Shown here: positions 55,491-64,000 of the stretch, in pieces
How the letters are laid out: every line of letters begins with the position of its first letter
Position numbering within the stretch: the first letter of the stretch is position 1
Made by a program: the position numbers and the translations under genes
The notes under the pieces: model-generated
Told to the model about the DNA's origin: nothing
Database searches by the model: none
What the model saw: only the letters and a program-made list of their open reading frames with translations
NCBI RefSeq assembly: GCF_030546805.1
Contig: NZ_JAUOPC010000003.1
Span: forward strand, 186,001 to 250,000
Length of the DNA: 64,000 nucleotides
Direction: 5' to 3'
Source of the DNA: Cyclobacterium sp. 1_MG-2023
GTDB taxonomy: Bacteria > Bacteroidota > Bacteroidia > Cytophagales > Cyclobacteriaceae

Positions 55491-56843
55491 TTGACTTTTA
55501 GTGAATTTAATTTTGTTCCCGAACTACAAGAAGGTTTGGACGCAATGGGTTTTGAAAAAGCAACCCCAATACAAGAACAAGCAATACCAATTATATTGGA
55601 TGGCAAAGACATTATTGCCACCGCACAAACGGGAACGGGTAAAACTGCTGCTTTTATCTTGCCTGTTCTCAATAAGATAAGCAAAAGCAATGGGAAAGGT
55701 GTGAAGGTATTGATCATAGCTCCAACCCGAGAATTAGCCATTCAGATTGATCAACAAATTCAGGGCTTAGCCTATTTCTTAGGTATTAGTTCAATACCTA
55801 TTTATGGAGGAGGGGATGGAAAGGTGTGGGAACAACAAAGGAAAGCTTTGGAAATGGGGGCTGATATAGTGGTCGCTACACCTGGAAGATTGATCGCTCT
55901 GCTAGCAGGAGGTAAAGTGAAATTTGACAGCCTTGAAAACTTGATTCTTGACGAAGCAGATAGAATGCTAGACATGGGCTTTTCAGACGATATTTTAACC
56001 ATCGTCAAACATCTTCCACAAAAAAGGCAAACCCTGTTGTTTTCGGCAACAATGCCTCCAAAAATCCGACAGTTTTCACAGCAAATTTTGCACAAGCCGG
56101 AGCAAATTTCTATTGCCCTTGGTAAAACTGCAAAAGGTGTAAGTCAATATGTTTATCATGTTTTTGATGGCCAAAAAGAAGCATTAGCTAATCATATTCT
56201 TAAATCTCAAGATTATCAGGCGGTCATCATCTTCTGTTCCACCAAAGACAAGGTAAAGTCTTTATTTAAAACCCTGAAAAAATCATTTATGGTGGAGGCT
56301 TTTCATGCTGATTTGGATCAGAATGAGCGGGAAAAAATCATGTCTGCCTTTAAAAATAAATCGCTTAAAATATTGGTAGCTACAGATATACTGTCCAGAG
56401 GTATAGATGTGGAGGACATTGAATTGGTAATCAATTTTGACAGTCCAAATGACCCGGAAGATTATGTTCACCGTGTAGGAAGAACAGCAAGGGCTGAGAA
56501 AAAAGGGAAGGCTGTAACCTTCGTAAATGAGAAGGATAGGTACAAGTATAGAAATATTGAAAACCTTATCGGCATGGAAATTGAGGTATTGCCTAATCCG
56601 GAAGATATCGGTGCAGGGCCTGATTTAAATAAAAAGCATGCTAAGAAATCTACCGGAGGTAATAAAGGGTCTTCATCAAATTATAAAAAGAAAAAGCCTT
56701 TTAGAAAACAGTCTAAACCTAAAGCAAATAGAAATTCAAATAGCCCTGAAAGTGGAAATCAGGAAACCAAGGCTAAAGCCAAACCCTCAGATGGAAAAGG
56801 GAAGTTTCGTGAACGTAAAAACATTAAAGATGGGCTTGATTAA
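55491..56843 (+). CDS. DEAD-box RNA helicase
   Basis: All helicase motifs are present in 450 residues: Q motif PIQEQAIP, I AQTGTGKT, Ia PTRELAIQ, II DEAD (LDEADRMLDMG), III SAT (FSATMPP), V ATDILSRGIDVEDIELVINF and VI HRVGRTAR. A basic, low-complexity tail (about 385-450, K/N/S/R-rich) probably binds RNA. The start codon is TTG: the next in-frame ATG lies after the aromatic residue of the Q motif and would remove conserved sequence. The family member and RNA substrate (probably ribosome assembly or RNA decay) are not resolved. Confidence 0.95.
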   Translation: MTFSEFNFVPELQEGLDAMGFEKATPIQEQAIPIILDGKDIIATAQTGTGKTAAFILPVLNKISKSNGKGVKVLIIAPTRELAIQIDQQIQGLAYFLGISSIPIYGGGDGKVWEQQRKALEMGADIVVATPGRLIALLAGGKVKFDSLENLILDEADRMLDMGFSDDILTIVKHLPQKRQTLLFSATMPPKIRQFSQQILHKPEQISIALGKTAKGVSQYVYHVFDGQKEALANHILKSQDYQAVIIFCSTKDKVKSLFKTLKKSFMVEAFHADLDQNEREKIMSAFKNKSLKILVATDILSRGIDVEDIELVINFDSPNDPEDYVHRVGRTARAEKKGKAVTFVNEKDRYKYRNIENLIGMEIEVLPNPEDIGAGPDLNKKHAKKSTGGNKGSSSNYKKKKPFRKQSKPKANRNSNSPESGNQETKAKAKPSDGKGKFRERKNIKDGLD

Positions 56844-56868
56844 TTGATTGTAAAATTAAATCATACCT

Positions 56869-58110
56869 ATGCTTGCATCTGAAAAATCAATATACATAAT
56901 TGGCGCCGGAATATCCGGTTTAGTGGCTGCAATTGAATTGGAAAAAGCCGGTTATTTCCCGGTGATTCTTGAGGCTTCAGACGGTATAGGGGGAAGGGTT
57001 AAAACCGTTGAAGCATACGGTTATTTACTCGACCAAGGTTTTCAGGTGTTGCTCACTTCATACCCCGAATTGAGCAGGTACCTTGATTTGGGTAAACTGA
57101 ACTTGAAGAAGTTTAAACCCGGAGCAATAATTTTTGAAGGAGGGGAGGATTCTTTTGCTGTACATGATCCCATAAGAAATCCTATTAAGTTGTTTTCCAT
57201 GGCGTTTTCTAAAGTGGGTACAGTCTGGGACAAATACAAAATGTATTCCCTCACCAAAGCACTTAAAGAGAAGCGTATAGAAGAAATCTTTGACAGCCCC
57301 CAGCAATCAACTTTAGCTTATCTGGAAGAATATGGTTTTTCGAAAAGAATTATTCATAATTTCTTCAAACCATTCTTTAGAGGGATTTTTCTCGAAGAAA
57401 AGTTATCAACTTCTTCTGCAATGTTTGAATTCGTTTTTAAAATGTTCGGGGAAGGTTATGCTGCGGTTCCTGAAAAAGGGATGGGAGAAATTAGCCAGCA
57501 ACTTTATGCTCAACTTGAGCACACACAGGTACGGTTTCAAACAAAAGTAACTTCGATAGAAAAAAACACCATTCATTTGGAGTCGGGGAATCAATTGACT
57601 GCTGACCAAATTATTATTGCAACAGTTCCAAATGAGATCATTGGTAAAGAAATATTAAAATACCACATGGTTACCAATTTGTATTTCACTTTGCAGCAAT
57701 CTTTTATAGGTAGGCCAATGATAGGGCTTGTACCTGATGAGGAATACCTTATAAATAACATGGTTTTTATGACAGATGTAAGTAAGCGTTATTCCAGTGA
57801 TGGGCGAGCACTTCTTTCTGTTTCCATCACCAAGGATATTGAAGGTGTTGAATCATTAGAAAATCAGGTTTCTAAGGAGTTGGAAGCATTGACAGGTATC
57901 AATGCCAATCATTTTGAACACATCAAAACTTTTTCGATTGAGAAAGCATTGCCCGTACTTTCAGAAGTTAAAAACACATTACCACTGCAACATGTGAAAT
58001 TGTATGACAATGTTTATCTGGCAGGTGATTACCTATTAAATGGCTCAATAAATGCAGCCATGACTTCCGGAAGACTTGCAGCCAAGACTTTAATGGCCAA
58101 TGACGGATAG
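56869..58110 (+). CDS. NAD(P)/FAD-dependent oxidoreductase (amine oxidase/phytoene desaturase-like)
   Basis: The 413-residue flavoprotein begins with the dinucleotide motif IYIIGAGISGLVAAIELEKA and EASDGIGGRVKT, the signature of the protoporphyrinogen oxidase/phytoene desaturase/monoamine oxidase group. Near the C terminus are LYDNVYLAGDYLLNGSINAA and MTSGRLAAKTL, the second FAD contact. The substrate cannot be fixed; no carotenoid or haem genes are adjacent. It starts 25 bases after the helicase gene. Confidence 0.88.
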   Translation: MLASEKSIYIIGAGISGLVAAIELEKAGYFPVILEASDGIGGRVKTVEAYGYLLDQGFQVLLTSYPELSRYLDLGKLNLKKFKPGAIIFEGGEDSFAVHDPIRNPIKLFSMAFSKVGTVWDKYKMYSLTKALKEKRIEEIFDSPQQSTLAYLEEYGFSKRIIHNFFKPFFRGIFLEEKLSTSSAMFEFVFKMFGEGYAAVPEKGMGEISQQLYAQLEHTQVRFQTKVTSIEKNTIHLESGNQLTADQIIIATVPNEIIGKEILKYHMVTNLYFTLQQSFIGRPMIGLVPDEEYLINNMVFMTDVSKRYSSDGRALLSVSITKDIEGVESLENQVSKELEALTGINANHFEHIKTFSIEKALPVLSEVKNTLPLQHVKLYDNVYLAGDYLLNGSINAAMTSGRLAAKTLMANDG

Positions 58111-58174
58111 TAGGGTAGGTCAAGTTATCCATGTTTTATTCTGAATTGCTGAAGAAGAAGGGTTTTAAAAGGCT

Positions 58175-59917
58175 TTAAATTCTTGCTTGGAAGGTGTACA
58201 AATCATGGTAACGTCCCTTGGATTGAATCAATTCATCATGACGTCCACGTTCTACAATTCTACCTTTTTCTATGACCAAAATTTGGTCGGCTTGCCTTAT
58301 GGTACTTAGTCTATGGGCAATCACAAATGTAGTCCTGCCGGCCATTAGACTTTTTAAACTGGACTGAATAAAATGCTCACTTTCTGCATCTAGATTACTT
58401 GTTGCTTCGTCTAAGATTAATATGCGTGGGTCAGCTAATATTGCCCTGGCAATAGCCAATCTCTGTCTTTGACCTCCGGATAGTTTTACTCCCCTTTCTC
58501 CAATTACAGTTTCCAGCCCATTTTCAAATTGATCAGTAAATTGATTCACATAAGCAGACTTAACTGCTTCTTGAAGCAATTCCTCAGAAGCATCCGGTCT
58601 TGGGAACATGATGTTTTCCCTGATTGTCCCCTCAAATAGAAAATCATCCTGAAGTACTACTCCCAATTGCTTTCTAAATGAATCCAGATCCACTTTACTT
58701 AAGTCCTGACCATCTATGCTAACAGTGCCTTGAGTTGGGATTAGAAAGGAAGCAACGAGGCCTGAAATGGTTGTTTTCCCAGATCCGGAGCTACCAACCA
58801 AAGCGGTTACGCTTCCCGGTTCAGCAACAAAATCTACCCCTTTTATTATCTCGGATCCGGGATCATATTCAAAATGAACATTGTCAAAAGATACCCTTCC
58901 CTTTATTTCCGGGAGCATGATATTCCGGTTAGCAGGATCGGCTTCTAATGGTATATTCATTAACTCCTGTGTCCTGTCTAGTCCTGCAAAGGCCTCCGTT
59001 AATTGGCTTCCGATATTGCTCATTTGAAGGATCGGGGCGATCATAAAACCCAATAATAAAGTGAAAGCTAGGAAATCCCCGAAAGTCAATTGGTCTTCCA
59101 TGATCATGTAGCCACCAATTCCCATAATGCCTGCAGAGGCTAGACCTAATAAAAAAGTCGCCGCACTTGTGACAACACTTGTGGCTGTCAAACTGCTTTT
59201 TACATTTAAAAAGAGTTTATTTACTCCCGATTCAAATATTTTGGTTTCCTGATCTTCTGCATTGAAGCCCTTAATTACCCGAATCCCTCCTAAGGTTTCT
59301 GTTAATCGGCCTGTAACGTCTGCATTGATTTTACCTCGTTCTCTAAAAATGGGTCGGATTCTTCCAAAGGCTTTCAAAGAAATTACACCAAAAATTATTA
59401 CCGGAACCAATACATATAAAGTCATCTTAGGACTGATGTAAATCAATAGCACAAGACTTATTATTGAAGTTAACAATCCTCCTACCATCTGAGCTAGCCC
59501 TGTTCCTACCAGGTTTCGGACTCCTTCCACATCTGTCATTACCCTGGATACCAATTCACCTGTTTTGGCATTGTCAAAAAAACGTATCGGTAACCTTATA
59601 ATATGGGCCTGCACTTCAACCCTTAATTTTGCAATAAGGTTTTGGGCTTCAACACTTAATATTTGTGTCAATCCAAATGAGGTTACTGCCTGTACTGTGA
59701 CAGCTATTACCACGGCTACAATAAGCCATTTAAGCAATTCAAAATTGCTTGATGGAATTACATCATCTACCAAATATTTGCTCGCCCATGGTAAAACCAG
59801 CCCGGAAAGCCTACTTATAATAATTAAAACAAGTCCAATGAATATATATTTTCGCCTTGGCCAAATAATGGTTTTAAAAACACTATTTAAACTAACATTA
59901 CTTTTATTTTTTGCCAT
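58175..59917 (-). CDS. ABC exporter, fused membrane and ATPase domains (MsbA-like)
   Basis: The 580-residue protein has six membrane helices in residues about 20-315 and a C-terminal nucleotide-binding domain. Walker A is ALVGSSGSGKTTISG, the signature is LSGGQRQRLAIARAIL, Walker B is ILILDEATSNLDAE and the H-loop is VIAHRLSTI. It works as a homodimer or heterodimer half, exporting lipids, drugs or peptides. The substrate is not apparent from the neighbours. It converges on the FAD oxidoreductase gene. Confidence 0.94.
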   Translation of the reverse strand: MAKNKSNVSLNSVFKTIIWPRRKYIFIGLVLIIISRLSGLVLPWASKYLVDDVIPSSNFELLKWLIVAVVIAVTVQAVTSFGLTQILSVEAQNLIAKLRVEVQAHIIRLPIRFFDNAKTGELVSRVMTDVEGVRNLVGTGLAQMVGGLLTSIISLVLLIYISPKMTLYVLVPVIIFGVISLKAFGRIRPIFRERGKINADVTGRLTETLGGIRVIKGFNAEDQETKIFESGVNKLFLNVKSSLTATSVVTSAATFLLGLASAGIMGIGGYMIMEDQLTFGDFLAFTLLLGFMIAPILQMSNIGSQLTEAFAGLDRTQELMNIPLEADPANRNIMLPEIKGRVSFDNVHFEYDPGSEIIKGVDFVAEPGSVTALVGSSGSGKTTISGLVASFLIPTQGTVSIDGQDLSKVDLDSFRKQLGVVLQDDFLFEGTIRENIMFPRPDASEELLQEAVKSAYVNQFTDQFENGLETVIGERGVKLSGGQRQRLAIARAILADPRILILDEATSNLDAESEHFIQSSLKSLMAGRTTFVIAHRLSTIRQADQILVIEKGRIVERGRHDELIQSKGRYHDLYTFQARI

Positions 59918-60090
59918 AGAATTATTTGAAGAGGGATTGAATTATAAACAAAATTTCACTAAAAACATTCCCTTTGGTGAATTCTATTTGATGATGACTT
60001 GTTTAATTTTTTAAATAACTTCTAAAAGTATGGTTTTGCTAAAGAGTTTACCTTTAAAATATAAAAAATTAAACGTCATTCTTTTACTTC

Positions 60091-60104
60091 CGATTAATTA
60101 ATCG
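60091..60104. promoter_or_regulatory. 14-bp perfect palindrome, candidate operator of the DUF6428 gene
   Basis: CGATTAATTAATCG is a perfect palindrome, immediately followed by TAATATTG, one mismatch from the TAnnTTTG -7 element. A repressor bound here would cover the promoter. ArsR-like repressors use such AT-rich dyads, but no regulator gene is adjacent. Confidence 0.4.
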
Positions 60105-60210
60105 TAATATTGCAATGAAGCGATGGTTGTACCAATTCCGGTCGATTTAAATTTTAAACTTCCATAAAGTAACCATCGTGATACAATCGAATTATTAAAA
60201 CAATAAGGAT

Positions 60211-60678
60211 ATGAAACTTTCAGAAATCAAACCCCTGTTGACAAAACAGAAAGAATTATTATTTCAATTACCTGATGGATCTTTGGTTCCGGAGCATTTT
60301 CATGTAACCGAAGTAGGGAAGGTGGTTAAACATTTCATAGACTGTGGAGGAACAGAAAGAAAAGAGGAAGTGATTAATTTTCAGCTTTGGTCTGCAGATG
60401 ATTACAACCATCGTTTACACCCGGAAAAGTTACTTCACATCATTGAATTGTCGGAAAAGGTGCTGAAGTTAAATGATACCGAGATTGAAGTAGAATATCA
60501 GGGACAGACCATCCAAAAATTTGGCTTAGAATTTAGTAACGATCGATTTTTACTTACAAGTAAACAAACCGATTGTTTGGCCAAAGAGCAATGTGGTATT
60601 CCTGAAAAGAAGCCAACATTGAAAATGGTTTCAGCTGAATCTGCTGGGGCATGTACTCCCGGAGGAGGTTGCTGTTAA
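60211..60678 (+). CDS. DUF6428-type protein with cysteine-rich C-terminal tail
   Basis: The 155-residue cytoplasmic protein begins KLSEIKPLLTKQKELLFQLP and contains VPEHFHVTEVGKVVKHFIDC (about residues 28-47). Its last residues are ACTPGGGCC. I associate this family (DUF6428) with arsenic-resistance clusters next to ArsR and arsenate reductase in Bacteroidota, from memory. Here it is alone, with no ars genes within the window. The CxPGGGCC tail and Cys47 could bind thiophilic metal or arsenite; that is inference. A terminator hairpin follows. Confidence 0.7.
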   Translation: MKLSEIKPLLTKQKELLFQLPDGSLVPEHFHVTEVGKVVKHFIDCGGTERKEEVINFQLWSADDYNHRLHPEKLLHIIELSEKVLKLNDTEIEVEYQGQTIQKFGLEFSNDRFLLTSKQTDCLAKEQCGIPEKKPTLKMVSAESAGACTPGGGCC

Positions 60679-60706
60679 TAGGTAGGCATAGAAAAAAGTC
60701 AAATTT

Positions 60707-60756
60707 CCCTTCATCATAAATTCTTAAAAGGAGATATGGTGAAGGGTAATTTTTTT
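60707..60756 (+). terminator. Terminator of the DUF6428 gene
   Basis: An 11-bp stem, CCCTTCATCAT (60707-60717) with ATGGTGAAGGG (60736-60746), has one G-T pair and is followed by TAATTTTTTTC. It lies 29 bases after the DUF6428 stop codon. Confidence 0.75.
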
Positions 60757-60947
60757 CTTTTAATGCTTTCTTAATGGAGTCTCGGATTGAACCCTTTAAT
60801 ATAATTGGTCTAATCCCTTCAAAATCTGTGATTATTTATTGCTTTCGTTGATTACAAAAATTGGACTTTGATTAATGGATTTTAAAATAGGGGCAATTAT
60901 TCTGGTCATGTTTCCTATTTTTGTATAAAATAGTCTTTTGCACCTTT

Positions 60948-61364
60948 ATGACAATTGGAGATAAGATAAAAAATGAAGTTTTTCATTCTGAATTTAACTT
61001 TCAGACCTCTAGAAGTAGTGGGCCCGGAGGGCAAAATGTAAACAAGGTAAACTCAAGAGTGACATTGTTTTTTAATGTGCCCAATTCTCAGTCATTAACT
61101 GAAGCAGAAAAAGAGCTATTAATGGGTAAATTTCCTAATAAAATGGACAAGGAAGGTAGCCTCCATTTTGATGCCCAATCCTCTAGATCTCAACTGGAAA
61201 ATAAAAAAACGGCGGTAAAGAAGTTCAATGAATTTCTAGAAAAAGCATTTGAAAAGAAAAAGAAAAGAAAAGCCACTCGACCTAGTAAAGCTGCAAAGGA
61301 AAGAAGATTAAAGGCCAAGCGAGTCCGTTCAGAAAAAAAGGCCATGAGAAATAAAAACTTTTAA
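60948..61364 (+). CDS. arfB: Alternative ribosome-rescue factor ArfB (GGQ release factor-like)
   Basis: An ATG at 60948 was chosen; a TTG at 60921 would add nine residues not normal for the family. The 138-residue protein has the catalytic motif SGPGGQNVNKVNSRVTLFF (GGQ at about residues 26-28) and a lysine/arginine-rich C-terminal tail (KKKKRKATRPSKAAKERRLK). In ArfB/YaeJ that tail enters the empty mRNA channel, and the GGQ loop hydrolyses peptidyl-tRNA on stalled ribosomes. The length matches ArfB rather than full release factors. Confidence 0.93.
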   Translation: MTIGDKIKNEVFHSEFNFQTSRSSGPGGQNVNKVNSRVTLFFNVPNSQSLTEAEKELLMGKFPNKMDKEGSLHFDAQSSRSQLENKKTAVKKFNEFLEKAFEKKKKRKATRPSKAAKERRLKAKRVRSEKKAMRNKNF

Positions 61365-61407
61365 CCTACTACAAACCCTGTTCCCTAAGATCTGCCTATT
61401 AAAATAT

Positions 61408-61444
61408 ATAAGGCTAAAACTGCTAATGACAGCTTTAGCCTTAT
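61408..61444. terminator. Bidirectional terminator between arfB and ilvE
   Basis: Stem ATAAGGCTAAAACTG (61408-61422) pairs with CAGCTTTAGCCTTAT (61430-61444), with a single A-C mismatch and a 7-base loop. It lies between two convergent genes. T runs on both sides are short. Confidence 0.75.
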
Positions 61445-61465
61445 TGAATGGTACTTTTTTAATGC

Positions 61466-62506
61466 TTAAACCAAATCTGACCAACCGAATTTGTCTGGAC
61501 TCAGGCCCCTTCGGATGTCAGCAAGTCTATTTTTTATTCGATACATGTCTGCATTCTCATCGACAAAAGTTTCAAAGACCTCATCTCTATAAGCAATTTC
61601 TTTAATAGGTGAAATTACAGCTGCAGTACCCACCCCAAAGGCCTCTACCTTTTCCCCTGAACGAATTCTTTTCAGAATTTCAGTAACTTCAATGGCTCTT
61701 TCTTCAACTTCAAGTCCCAAGTCGGGAGCAAGGTTAAGGATAGAGTTCCTGGTAATCCCATCCAATATACTGTCACTCAAAGAAGGGGTAAGCAAGGTTT
61801 TTCCATTGAGAATAAACATGATATTCATGGTGCCGGACTCCTCTATAAACTTACGTTCTTTGGCATCTAGCCATATTATTTGATCAAAGCCATCTTCTTT
61901 GGCTTTGATTTGTGGTAAAAGAGAAGCTCCATAATTCCCTCCGTTTTTTGCTGAGCCTGCACCACCTCTTGAAGAGCGGATATATTCTGTTTCTACTTTT
62001 ACCCTTAATGGTCGGGAATAATAGGCCTTAAGTGGTGAGAGCACTACCATAAATAGATACTCCTGGGAGGCGTCTACACCTAATTTGTTTTCAGTTGCAA
62101 TGGCAAAAGGTCGAATATAAAGGGCATATTCAGGATCATCAATTACCCATTCACTTTCTTTGCTTAGCAGTTCGCGTATTCCATCGATAAAACATGAAGC
62201 AGGCAAGGGAGGCATGGCCATTCTTTCTAGGGAACGGTTCATTCGCTTAAAATGGCTTTCCAATCTGAATACATTGATTTTACCATCCACTGTGCGAAAG
62301 GCTTTTAAGCCTTCAAAAACAGTTTGCCCATAGTGTAAACACATGGCCAAGGGGGATAAAGAAATATTTTGAACCGGCCCAATTTTAAAATCTGACCAAG
62401 CTCCATTTTCATAGCCGGCTACCAACATCCGGTCAGTTGCCTGTAATCCGAAGGTGAAATTATCAAAATCAAAATCAGGCTTCTGAGTTATCGTTTCGTT
62501 CATCAT
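61466..62506 (-). CDS. ilvE: Branched-chain amino-acid aminotransferase
   Basis: The 346-residue class IV PLP aminotransferase transfers amino groups between glutamate and valine, leucine or isoleucine 2-oxo acids. The PLP lysine is Lys187 in SAKNGGNYGASL. Other conserved blocks are HYGQTVFEGLKAFRT, FRLESHFKRMNRSLERM, EESGTMNIMFI and DGITRNSILNLA. Length and motifs fit the longer BCAT group shared with eukaryotes. It is transcribed away from the MocR-type gene, and their promoters share 62507-62775. Confidence 0.95.
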   Translation of the reverse strand: MMNETITQKPDFDFDNFTFGLQATDRMLVAGYENGAWSDFKIGPVQNISLSPLAMCLHYGQTVFEGLKAFRTVDGKINVFRLESHFKRMNRSLERMAMPPLPASCFIDGIRELLSKESEWVIDDPEYALYIRPFAIATENKLGVDASQEYLFMVVLSPLKAYYSRPLRVKVETEYIRSSRGGAGSAKNGGNYGASLLPQIKAKEDGFDQIIWLDAKERKFIEESGTMNIMFILNGKTLLTPSLSDSILDGITRNSILNLAPDLGLEVEERAIEVTEILKRIRSGEKVEAFGVGTAAVISPIKEIAYRDEVFETFVDENADMYRIKNRLADIRRGLSPDKFGWSDLV

Positions 62507-62775
62507 GGGTAATTCTAAATTATTGAAACTTCTTTCTTTTCATTTTAAGAAAAAAGTAATTCTTTTTAACCTATTGAATATCAATTGCTTTTTTAGATGA
62601 TGATAAAACCGATGCTTTACGGGTTTTTTTAAGTAATTTTTTACCTATAAATAAATAGGCTACTCGATTGTTCTACAAAATCAATTGATTGTGATTGCAA
62701 ATTAAATAAGAATCTTTGATTGGTTACAGATACAATTTATTTAAATTTGAAGGGTACAGTTCAAAATCTACATTA

Positions 62776-64000
62776 ATGACTTTATTCGAAGAATTGGCTG
62801 AGAATTTCCAAAACCTGATTACAAAAAAAACTTTAAAATTAGGTGACAAAATGCCTTCTATTCGAACGGTTAGCAAAGAATATGGAGTTAGTAAAAATAC
62901 GGTAATTCAAGCTTATTTGCTTTTAGAAAGCAGATCCTTTATAGTTTCCAGACCACAGGTGGGTTTTTTTGTTTGTCAAAGAGAAGACCAAATCTTGCCC
63001 ATGCCCATGGCAAGTAGCCCCAATGTCAATGGCATGGTAGGGAAAGAAGATGGATTAATTGGCAAAGTCTTTTCTCATTTTGTAAACAAAGACATCACCC
63101 AGATGTCTTTGAGTGTGCCTGACGAGTCTTTTTTTCCTGTCGCCAGATTAAATAAATGTATCCAAACAGCTACCAAAACTTTGGGGGCAGGAGGGACTGC
63201 TTACGATGATATTCAAGGCAATATGCGATTAAGGAAAAATGTTTCCAAATGGTCCTTTACTTGGGGAGGGAACCTGGGAGTGGATGAATTGGTGACCACT
63301 TCCGGGGCCATGCATGCCATTTCCTTGGCATTTATGGCTTTGACCAAGCCCGGTGATCGAATAGGTGTCGAAAGCCCTGTTTACTTTGGCATTTTGCAAC
63401 TGGCCAAGAATATGGGGCTTAAAGTGATTGAACTGCCTACTGATCCTGAATATGGGGTTTTGCCCAAAGATTTGGAAGAACTGGTTGATAAAATTGACAT
63501 TTGCTTGCTGGTGAGTAATTTTAACAACCCTTTAGGCAGTTGTATGCCTGATAACAATAAAAAGGAAGTAGTAAAGCTCTTGACTAAACACAATGTTCCA
63601 CTCATTGAAGATGATTTGTATGGAGATGTATACTTTGGTCAATCACGTCCTAAACCATGTAAAGCTTACGATACAGAAGGGATTGTGTTGTGGTGTGGCT
63701 CTGTATCTAAAACCTTGGCCCCAGGCTATAGGGTAGGCTGGATGGCTCCCGGGAAATTCATGAAAGCGATTTTAAAGCTTAAACTATTTCATTCTGTATC
63801 CGGGACGACAATTACCCAAGAAGCCATAGGATTATTTTTAGAAAACGACTATTATGAAAAGCACCTCAGGCAGCTAAGGGCAAGGTTATATAGCAATTCT
63901 TTGCATTTTATCCGAGCTATCGCCGACTATTTCCCAAAAGGAACTAAAATAAGTAGACCCCAAGGAGGCTTCGTCTTATGGGTAGAATTGGACAAAAAAT
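62776..64000 (+). CDS. MocR-type GntR regulator with aminotransferase domain (3' end cut)
   Basis: The frame stays open from the ATG at 62776 to the window end, giving 408 complete codons; the last part is missing. Residues about 10-65 are a GntR-type winged helix (KLGDKMPSIRTVSKEYGVSK, NTVIQAYLLLESRSFI). From about residue 95 there is a fold-type I aminotransferase domain with TTSGAMHAISLAFMAL, NFNNPLG and the PLP lysine Lys312 in GSVSKTLAPGYRVGW. MocR proteins sense PLP or an amino-acid derivative and regulate nearby genes; the divergent ilvE is a possible but unproven target. Confidence 0.92.
   Translation, partial: MTLFEELAENFQNLITKKTLKLGDKMPSIRTVSKEYGVSKNTVIQAYLLLESRSFIVSRPQVGFFVCQREDQILPMPMASSPNVNGMVGKEDGLIGKVFSHFVNKDITQMSLSVPDESFFPVARLNKCIQTATKTLGAGGTAYDDIQGNMRLRKNVSKWSFTWGGNLGVDELVTTSGAMHAISLAFMALTKPGDRIGVESPVYFGILQLAKNMGLKVIELPTDPEYGVLPKDLEELVDKIDICLLVSNFNNPLGSCMPDNNKKEVVKLLTKHNVPLIEDDLYGDVYFGQSRPKPCKAYDTEGIVLWCGSVSKTLAPGYRVGWMAPGKFMKAILKLKLFHSVSGTTITQEAIGLFLENDYYEKHLRQLRARLYSNSLHFIRAIADYFPKGTKISRPQGGFVLWVELDKK

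Noticed and set aside
59565-60014. Plus-strand 149-codon ORF opposite the ABC exporter start
   Set aside because: It lies mostly antisense to conserved membrane-domain sequence and shows no protein-like features.
60115-60150. Eleven-codon ORF in the DUF6428 leader as a regulatory peptide
   Set aside because: Too short to distinguish from chance, and no attenuator hairpin is clearly linked to it.

Overview
The window is AT-rich, with Bacteroidota-type promoters (TAnnTTTG elements), few obvious Shine-Dalgarno sites, and gene families typical of Cytophagales. The best guess is a Cyclobacteriaceae-like marine bacterium related to Algoriphagus, Cyclobacterium or Echinicola. That placement rests on protein style and gene content, not on a marker gene. 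No rRNA, tRNA, CRISPR array, insertion sequence or prophage head/packaging gene was seen.

Layout. 1-5.7 kb: a subtilisin-type protease (its start codon is cut by the window edge), a cysteine desulfurase, moaC overlapping a MobA-like gene with a degenerate MobB-like front, and a THUMP RNA methyltransferase. 6-13.7 kb, minus strand: an exported M28 peptidase, a lipoprotein NlpC/P60 peptidase, and three consecutive exported amidohydrolases, two of which have lost the HxH metal motif. 14-25 kb: mixed housekeeping genes (methyltransferase, radical SAM protein, DUF3253, a phosphorylase-like protein, SIMPL, NamZ-type muramidase, GlxA-type regulator, VOC, ChbG/YdjC, TonB-like lipoprotein, YbjQ with an untracked 44-residue membrane ORF). 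25.2-27.6 kb: a Kef-type K+/H+ antiporter with its flavodoxin-like partner.

28.5-54.8 kb, all plus strand: a complete contractile injection system of the extracellular type (eCIS; Afp/PVC/AlgoCIS lineage). Recognisable parts in order are a DUF4255 cap protein, an unknown protein, a sheath with a roughly 215-residue acidic helical insert, two tube paralogues, a 49-residue DUF5908 protein, a LysM adaptor, a VgrG-like spike, a PAAR tip, a gp25 wedge, two very large baseplate proteins, and an 878-residue unknown protein. After a strong hairpin and a candidate promoter come the tape-measure protein, two tandem DUF4157 proteins that look like cargo effectors (one with a second zincin motif, one with an HNH-like nuclease motif and a long beta-rich tail), a TPR protein, an AAA+ ATPase, and a cytoplasmic M15 peptidoglycan peptidase. 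The absence of capsid, portal and terminase genes, together with the cap, tape-measure and AAA+ genes, argues for an eCIS rather than a prophage or a T6SS.

55-64 kb: a DoxX-like membrane protein, a DEAD-box helicase starting at TTG, a FAD oxidoreductase, an ABC exporter (minus), a DUF6428 protein with a cysteine-rich tail behind a perfect palindrome, ArfB, branched-chain aminotransferase (minus), and a MocR-type regulator that runs off the window end. The eCIS with its two DUF4157 cargo candidates is the most interesting system here. Core eCIS are known, so the novelty lies in the effectors, the sheath insert and the uncharacterised subunits.
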